From: Anastrepha obliqua | Taxonomy: Eukaryota > Arthropoda > Insecta > Diptera > Tephritidae | Direction of reading: 5' to 3' | Assembly (NCBI RefSeq): GCF_027943255.1 | Contig: NC_072893.1 | Span: 121,643,784 to 121,707,783, forward strand | DNA length: 64,000 bases | In this document: positions 58,299-64,000 of the stretch, in pieces | Layout of the letters: each line of letters begins with the position of its first letter | Numbering within the stretch: the stretch's first letter is position 1 | Notes under the pieces: model-generated | What the model saw: the letters and a program-made list of their open reading frames with translations, nothing else | Database searches by the model: none | What the model was told of the DNA's origin: nothing | Position numbers and translations under genes: made by a program

Positions 58299-59640
58299 AG
58301 TGCAAAGTTTCCGACCTGACAAAGAAAAATATGTTTTTTTGTTGGTTTCTAGTTTTATTTTGCAATATAATCTTGATTAAGGCTATTACAATACATTTTT
58401 CATACGCGCTTCTATTGCAGTAATTTTAATTTTGCTATACCATCTTTTGAGGTTAGGAAAAAAATGATAATCACTTGGGGGTAAATTTGGTGAAAATGCT
58501 GGGGTAGCAAGCAATTCGTTGATAATAGCCAACTCATTGATCACCATATGGGCAATCGATCTGAAAGTAAGTAAGCGAAAGTGTTATAGAATACTAGTAA
58601 AAAATTAGATCTACTGGTCGTAGCTTTGGATGATACAGATTTCCGCTCTGGAAGTTTTTACACCATAGTTTTAGAACCATCAAAATTTATCTTTATCAAA
58701 GTACGTAGAAATCGAAAAAATTGGAACCAAAAGTCGTCGATGTTTAGCTGATTAATTTTTCGTAACCGAGTCAGAGTGGTTCGATAACGCTCGCCAATCA
58801 CCGTAACGGTGAAAGAAAGAAATTAGCGAATTTGTCAACACAGTTTGCTATTTTCAGCTGTCAAACCATAGTTATCGATATCGAACGTATCCATGCAGTT
58901 AAAAAACACCCGATACTATAGTTAGATTTACAGGGAGAGGGAAATTATTTAAAATGATTTCAGTAAATAATAGCTGAGTTTGTTCATCGTTATTACTAGT
59001 CTTATTAGATCCGGTATCATTAGTTTCGAAACTATCGAGTTTATCTTTGTTAGGCAGTTAAGATAACGAAAATAGTTAAAGTGAATTTTAAAGTTATCCA
59101 TAGTTTATCGATTCGGTTGGTAAAACTAACTTTATTGGTTCGATAGCAGAACATTGCTAATACGATTTTTTTTTTTAATTTTTTTATTTAATTTTTTATT
59201 TATTTTTGAAGTGAAAACTTCTTTAGAATCGTTGGGAGTGATTTGAGACTCGATGAAACGAAAAAGCGACACTCTTGGCTACGAAGCGTTATATGTTGAT
59301 ATACGTATATGTGTGTGGCTGCGTACTGCTGAGCCACGCTAGTATAGTGAGTATTGTAGTATGTATACTACACTGCCTATTACTTACTTTGGTGTTTAGT
59401 TCAAGCGTCATACGGATGTATGCTAGTACGTATGTGTGCGCGCCTGCGTATTACGGAGCCAGGGTGAGCGAGAAAGCATTATGTATACCTATACTACACT
59501 ACCTAATACTTGCTTAGACCAAGCGTCCTACGAATGTTTGTGTGTATGTTAGTACGCCTGTGTAATATACGCGTTACGACGCTCATAATAGCAACCGCGT
59601 GTGCTGTATTGCGTCCGTATTTTTATATTCGTAAATATTT
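58299..59640. other. No gene recognised
   Basis: 58330-58750 may be a very old transposase relic, but no motif is secure. 59270-59570 is rich in TATGTATGTGTG-like simple sequence. No supported coding frame. Confidence 0.35.
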
Positions 59641-60215
59641 TCATTTTTAAATATTTACCGCAATTGCAGGCGGTGTTGCAATATACCACAATCAAAATGA
59701 CGGTGCTCGTATTGTAACTCCACAGATAGATCTGAATGCACAGCAACTAGAATCACTGTCTGTTCAGCTCTCTAAAGTGGGAGAAATATGTGCATGCGAA
59801 ACCAGATTGAGCAAAGAAAAAACAGTTTTAATTGTGGCAATTTATATTTCACCGAATCAATCAATAAATAGCATCACGGAATTCATTCATGAAAATTTAA
59901 TAAAGTATACACCAGAAGTATCGCGGATACTTAGAAAAGATTACGATAAAGTTCCAATGATTTTAAGTGGCGATTTTAACGTAAATTTTGCATTGGACAC
60001 AGCGGTTCCTTTAATTGACTTTCTCAATATAACATTCAACTTAAAAATGTGTAACAGTCGCACTGAGCCGACAACACGATCAAAAACAACCGTTGACGCG
60101 GTATTTCAAAGATATGTTGACAACATCGAAACCAAAGCATTTGTATCATATTTTAGCTATCATAGGCCACTCGTATCATTTGTTGAAATTGAAAACATTG
60201 AGGATGAATAATAAT
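59640..60215 (+). mobile_element. APE-type endonuclease domain relic (Helentron or LINE)
   Basis: Frame from about 59668 (GGVAIYHNQNDGARIVTP) through 59777-60211: VAIYISPNQSINSITEFI, PMILSGDFNVNFA (catalytic GDFN), TTRSKTTVDAVF (TxxxxTxxDxVF) and FSYHRPLVSFVE (the H of the usual SDH replaced by the YH context). This fold occurs in LINEs and as a fused domain in Helentron proteins; this version, with VAIYISPNQ and SYHRPLVSF, looks more like the Helentron type. No helicase or RT remains beside it. Confidence 0.65.
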
Positions 60216-60489
60216 AAAATGAAGAAAATAAAATATGAACTTTATAGCAATATTATAATGAACCTATAATTATCCCGCTCCTAATGCTGCTTTCGTCTCA
60301 TTCTCTCTCAGTTTGTTTTACGGAAGGTTTCACTTCTATCGCGCCTAACCGGTAGACTGGTATTTTTTTATTTTTATATATTTTATCTGTGCTCTAAAAC
60401 AAGACTAATATTAAACTCATGCGTCATATTTTTGTTTTGAATTTTAATCAAGTATTTTTATGACAAAGCGAAAACAAACTTTACGTTCT

Positions 60490-60842
60490 TTGTCAAATTG
60501 AAAGACTTCTTTCTTAACCAAAACAACAACGAGAGCTACAATCAACTGATTTGGAAAATCTCTCCCAAAATTGTTCCGGCCGGTTCGAAAACTGTGGTAA
60601 TCGCTGCATACATAGCTGCCGGCTTATTTAATGAAGGAATGGCATCACTATTGTACTATATGAAGGCAATAGGAATTACACTTTGGCTCAATGCGTATTC
60701 ATATGCCAAAAAAGAAGATGAGCAGCGCGTGAACATTTCCGATCTCAGAGCGCGTGAGAGCACTCGAGATAGAAGAATGGCCCGCAGACCGCATCAGCTC
60801 GAGTTATTACAAGCTGCCGAAGCGGCGGAGAGTGTATTATAA
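60490..60842 (+). mobile_element. Mutator-like transposase fragment
   Basis: A frame with NQNNNESYNQLIWKISPKIV and AAYIAAGLFNEGMASLLYYM resembles the C-terminal part of the arthropod Mutator-domain transposases (NESxNxLIWxxxPK motif). It ends in a TAA stop at 60840-60842. The N-terminal catalytic part is absent. Confidence 0.5.
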
Positions 60843-60927
60843 GGTCCTGGAATAGACAACTCCATGTAAGTTAAAAAAAAAATTTTATCCTATGTAAAGT
60901 GCTTTTCAAACTTTAAACGCGTTGTTC

Positions 60928-61350
60928 TCAAAATAGTGGTTTCAAAGTCGGTGATCAACATTACTCGAAAACGGCTAAACCGATTAGTCTCGAATTTTAA
61001 CACAAGTTCTTAAATATATTTTTTAGTAATTAATCGAAGATTTTTTCTCACCTATAAATTTATATATTTTTTATAAAAAATTTCAAGCCGAAATGTTGGC
61101 CAAAGATCGATTTTTGTTTTGAAAACCCGCCATTTTCTCAAAATGGTGGTTTCAAAGTCGGTGATCAACATTACTCGAAAACGGCTAAACCGATTAGTCT
61201 CAAATTTTAACACAAGTTCTTAAATATATTTTTTAGTAATTAATCGAAGATTTTTTCTCACCTATAAATTTATATTTTTTTTATAAACAATTTCAAGCCG
61301 AAATTTTGGTCAAAGACGGATTTTTGTTTTGAAAACCAGCCATTTTGTCA
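60928..61350. repeat. Tandem duplication of about 210 bp
   Basis: GTGGTTTCAAAGTCGGTGAT and the following 180 bp occur twice (starting about 60936 and 61146) with few differences. AAACTTTAAACGCGTTGTTC, the shared MITE motif, precedes the first copy at 60909. Confidence 0.8.
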
Positions 61351-62637
61351 AAAAAATGTATATTGCTTATTCCTTCGATTAATTATTAGATTTAATATTA
61401 CTTTAACCAAATCTGTTTGGTTTTTTAAGTTCAGAGGATCCAGTTCAGAGATATAGTGTCACCGCAAAACGTCTTTTTTGAGAGGAGCTCCCGGAGATCA
61501 GCTGTAGCTCCTTTCCAAATAAATATTTTTACTAATACTAAGTCTTAAAATACAGCTAAACGATAACATAATGTGTGTACAAATTTGTAGATCAGTAAAT
61601 TTAAAAGTTTTCTCAGAAAAAATTCTGGAAATTTCGCTTTTTTTCGGCCTTCTAACTGTATATAACGCCTTAATAGTGAAAAATTTAAATTTCTAAAAAT
61701 TACTCAAATTACGCCAGTTGCAGACAGAGTCGCATTTGGTATAAAACCATGCTTAAATGCAGTGTTTAGCTTACAAAATCAAGTCAAATGCTAGCACGGA
61801 AATCATAAAGTAACTTCCCTTTTTGAATTTTTACTACTCAACAAAAAAAAAATTAATTAATTAATTGTAATCTCTGCTAAAATCTTTATTGGCGGAAGCT
61901 CACTCATACAAATTACGCATTCATTTAAATACTACGTGATTATGTGCCACTTACATTCGATTACGCCTTAAATGAGTGGGTACTTAATTTCTAGGCCTCT
62001 TGGCGAAAATAGCAACAAACACACCGGTACTTTTCTTGTATGTACATATTTTGTTTTTGCTATCTAATTGATTGGTGGTCATCAATTAAAATTTCAGTTA
62101 ATTTAAATATTGCGGCATGCTAAGCAAATAATTTATTAATTTTGACAAATCGGAGTATCTGTGCATGCGTACATATGTCATTTAAAATATTTCAATATTA
62201 TCATGTGTTTGTGTGTAAATAAGTAGGATCGTTGCTCTTAATACAAGAAAACAAAAATTAAAAATTTTTTTTACTGATAACTTTGGCGCATCAATAAAAT
62301 ATGACAATCATCCGTTTATGCCATTTATGACAGCTGCCATCAGACGGGCTGGTCTAGCGGTGTATTTGCTTGCCTTTGTCACCCACCGCACGCATGCGTC
62401 ACAGGCTGTGCTGAAGGCCAACTACAAACTGCCATAATTCTGGTTACTTGCTTTGCCATCGAGCAGGCACAGCACTTTATTTTATTTTATCTTAAGTCAA
62501 TTATCAATATTATTGGCTCGTCGGCGCGTAGGGATGATACTTTTTTCAATTTAGATTGATTATCTAATTCTAATGAATTACCATGTTTGTCAATGCGTCA
62601 GGTGTTCACGGCTAGATATATGTATACATATATAAAG
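61351..62637. other. No gene seen
   Basis: AT-rich DNA with TTAATTAATTAATTG near 61855 and TA-rich simple sequence near 62620. No supported frame. Confidence 0.4.
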
Positions 62638-63655
62638 GGTGATCAGATTGGAGGTACTTTTTCAATAGGATATTTTTGACTGATCACGTGTGACTACTGC
62701 CAAACTAATTTTCCAATAAGAGGCGTTATCCGGAAAATTTTCTCGTAAAATATTCGTTGCTTGTGCGGCACGTAGCGCCGTCTTGTTGAAAATAAACGTT
62801 GTCCTGATCAATAGCATCCAATTCCGTCCATAAAAAATAGTTAATCATCTCTCGATAGCACAATCCATTCACGTCGCAACAGTCACGGCTCCAGCTTCAC
62901 TTTCGAAAAAGTAAGGTCCAATGACTCCACCGGACCATAAACCGCACCAAACAGTCACACGTTGAGGGTAGAGAGGCTTTTCAACAATAACTCTTGGATT
63001 TTCTGAGCCGCAGATAAGAAAATTTTGCTTGTTGACGAAGCCACCGAGGTGGAAATGGGCCTCATCACTCAAGATGAAATTTCGATGGAATTCCGGATCA
63101 TTTTCATGCATTTCAACGACCCAATCAGCAAAGACACGACGTTGTTGATGATCGGCCGGCTTAAGTTCTTGTGTTAACTGGACTTTATAAGCCTTAAGAC
63201 CCAAATCTTTATGCAAAATACGGTGTAATGACTTTTGTGGAATGCCTAATTCCAAAGAACGACGAGGAATAGACAAACCTGGGTTTTCTTCAACACTTTC
63301 GGCTACAACAGCAATATTTTCGGCCGTTCTTGCGCGACGTGCACGGGTTTTCTTCTTCATATCACTAACTTGTCCCAACAGTTCGAATTTTTCCACCAAT
63401 TTCTGTATTGTGGTCGGACAAGGTGCTTCACGATGACCCAAAAATGTGCGAGTTTTACGAACCGTCTCTGCCAAATTTTGACCATTTTTATAGTGAATTT
63501 TAATAATTTCAATGCGTTGTTTAAGCGGCTATTGTTCTATTTTTGTTAATGGCGTAGTTTCTACTTATCAAATTTTAAAAAATGACAGCTTCAAAAGTGA
63601 CATCTACCGAAATAGAGGACTATTCAAAATAACACCTGTTATTGGAAAACCCTTT
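62638..63655 (-). mobile_element. DD41D mariner-like element, N-terminal two-thirds
   Basis: Minus-strand frame 63474-62869 encodes the paired HTH and ILSDEAHFHLGGFVNKQN (first Asp), TVWCGLWSGGVIGPYFFE. Beyond 62869 the frame decays. The left edge GGGTGATCAGATTGGAGG resembles the terminus at 9194. The right edge ACCTGTTATTGGAAAACCCT at about 63634 recurs at 7411. Confidence 0.72.
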
Positions 63656-63689
63656 ACATACTTTTTTGTATCCATCGCGCGCTCAAGCC

Positions 63690-64000
63690 AACTTTTGCAA
63701 TACAGCGATGTGGCCCATTTTCGGCTTAATGGCTACGTCAATAAGCAAAATTGCCGTATTTGGACTGAAGAGCAACACGAAGCCATTCAAGAACTGCCAT
63801 TACAAGCATTGAAAACAAGCGTTTGGTGCGGCCTATGGGCTGGAAGAATCATCGGCCCATATTTCTTCAAAGACGAGACTGACGCCAATATGACAGGGAA
63901 TGGCGCCATAATAAACGACGTTTTCATGCCCGAAATTGAAGTCTGTGATTTCCATAACTTTTAGTTCTAGCAGGATGGCGCTACTTGCCGTAAAATAATG
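63690..64000 (+). mobile_element. Second DD41D transposase fragment, runs off the window
   Basis: Frame to 63964 reads DVAHFRLNGYVNKQNCRIW and VWCGLWAGRIIGPYFFKDE, ending at a premature TAG. The next bases read CAGGATGGCGCTACTTGCC (the QDGAT box), so the element continues past the window. Opposite orientation to its neighbour, and the first Asp context is changed (DEAHF to DVAHF). Confidence 0.7.

Noticed and set aside
59275..59517. Small hydrophobic frame of 80 codons
   Set aside because: It lies in TATGTGTG-like simple sequence and has no supporting context.

Overview
The window looks like nuclear DNA of a fly, probably a true fruit fly (Tephritidae). It has GT-AG introns of 60-90 bp beside introns of several kb swollen by transposons, an AT-rich background, and insect-type Helitrons, mariner/DD41D elements and Jockey-, R1- and RTE-type retrotransposon pieces. 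The dipteran placement rests on gene structure and repeat type; the family-level placement is inference.

Three host genes can be assembled exon by exon. (1) On the minus strand, 18573 down to 497, is SMC6, the SMC subunit of the SMC5/6 genome-stability complex. Its 17 exons sum to 3354 nt (1117 codons plus stop) in one continuous frame. (2) On the minus strand, 26900 down to 22304, is a DHX57-type DEAH helicase with UBA, RWD and CCCH zinc-finger regions before the helicase core. The junction of its first exon is not resolved. (3) On the plus strand, 29105 to 43221, is a 15-exon gene of 2775 nt (924 aa). No catalytic motif is visible, but its segments align in order with the cohesin stromalin (SA/STAG) family. 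It looks like a diverged second stromalin, comparable to SA-2/SNM of Drosophila.

Almost everything else is mobile DNA, much of it nested. From 1 to 18000 the SMC6 introns hold mariner fragments, a tRNA-derived SINE, LINE 3' pieces, a complete non-autonomous Helitron (4827-6964) carrying a TTAA-flanked MITE, a TTAA-flanked composite (8902-12568) containing a DD41D relic and a Helitron helicase relic, and a Jockey-like LINE relic (13600-15230) whose start carries a 2A-like motif and two zinc knuckles. From 18600 to 29100 are intergenic DNA, SINEs and small hAT MITEs. From 32500 to 43100 the stromalin introns hold a SINE, a 696-bp tandem duplication, a broken piggyBac-like element, mariner relics, a DD41D element ending 18 bp from a splice acceptor, and a mariner split by a TTAA MITE. 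From 44000 to 64000 no host gene was recognised. That stretch holds LINE relics, a MITE, a Tc1-like element hosting a DD41D element, a hAT element with perfect 8-bp target duplications, an APE-type endonuclease relic and a Mutator-like transposase fragment.

The most unusual signals are three. A short repeat family is built from two nested stem-loops whose arms change in a compensating way between copies, and the LINE 5' end shares the first structure. Otherwise unrelated MITEs share one internal motif. The tRNA-derived SINE has a conserved terminal hairpin, which survives in a copy that has lost its body.
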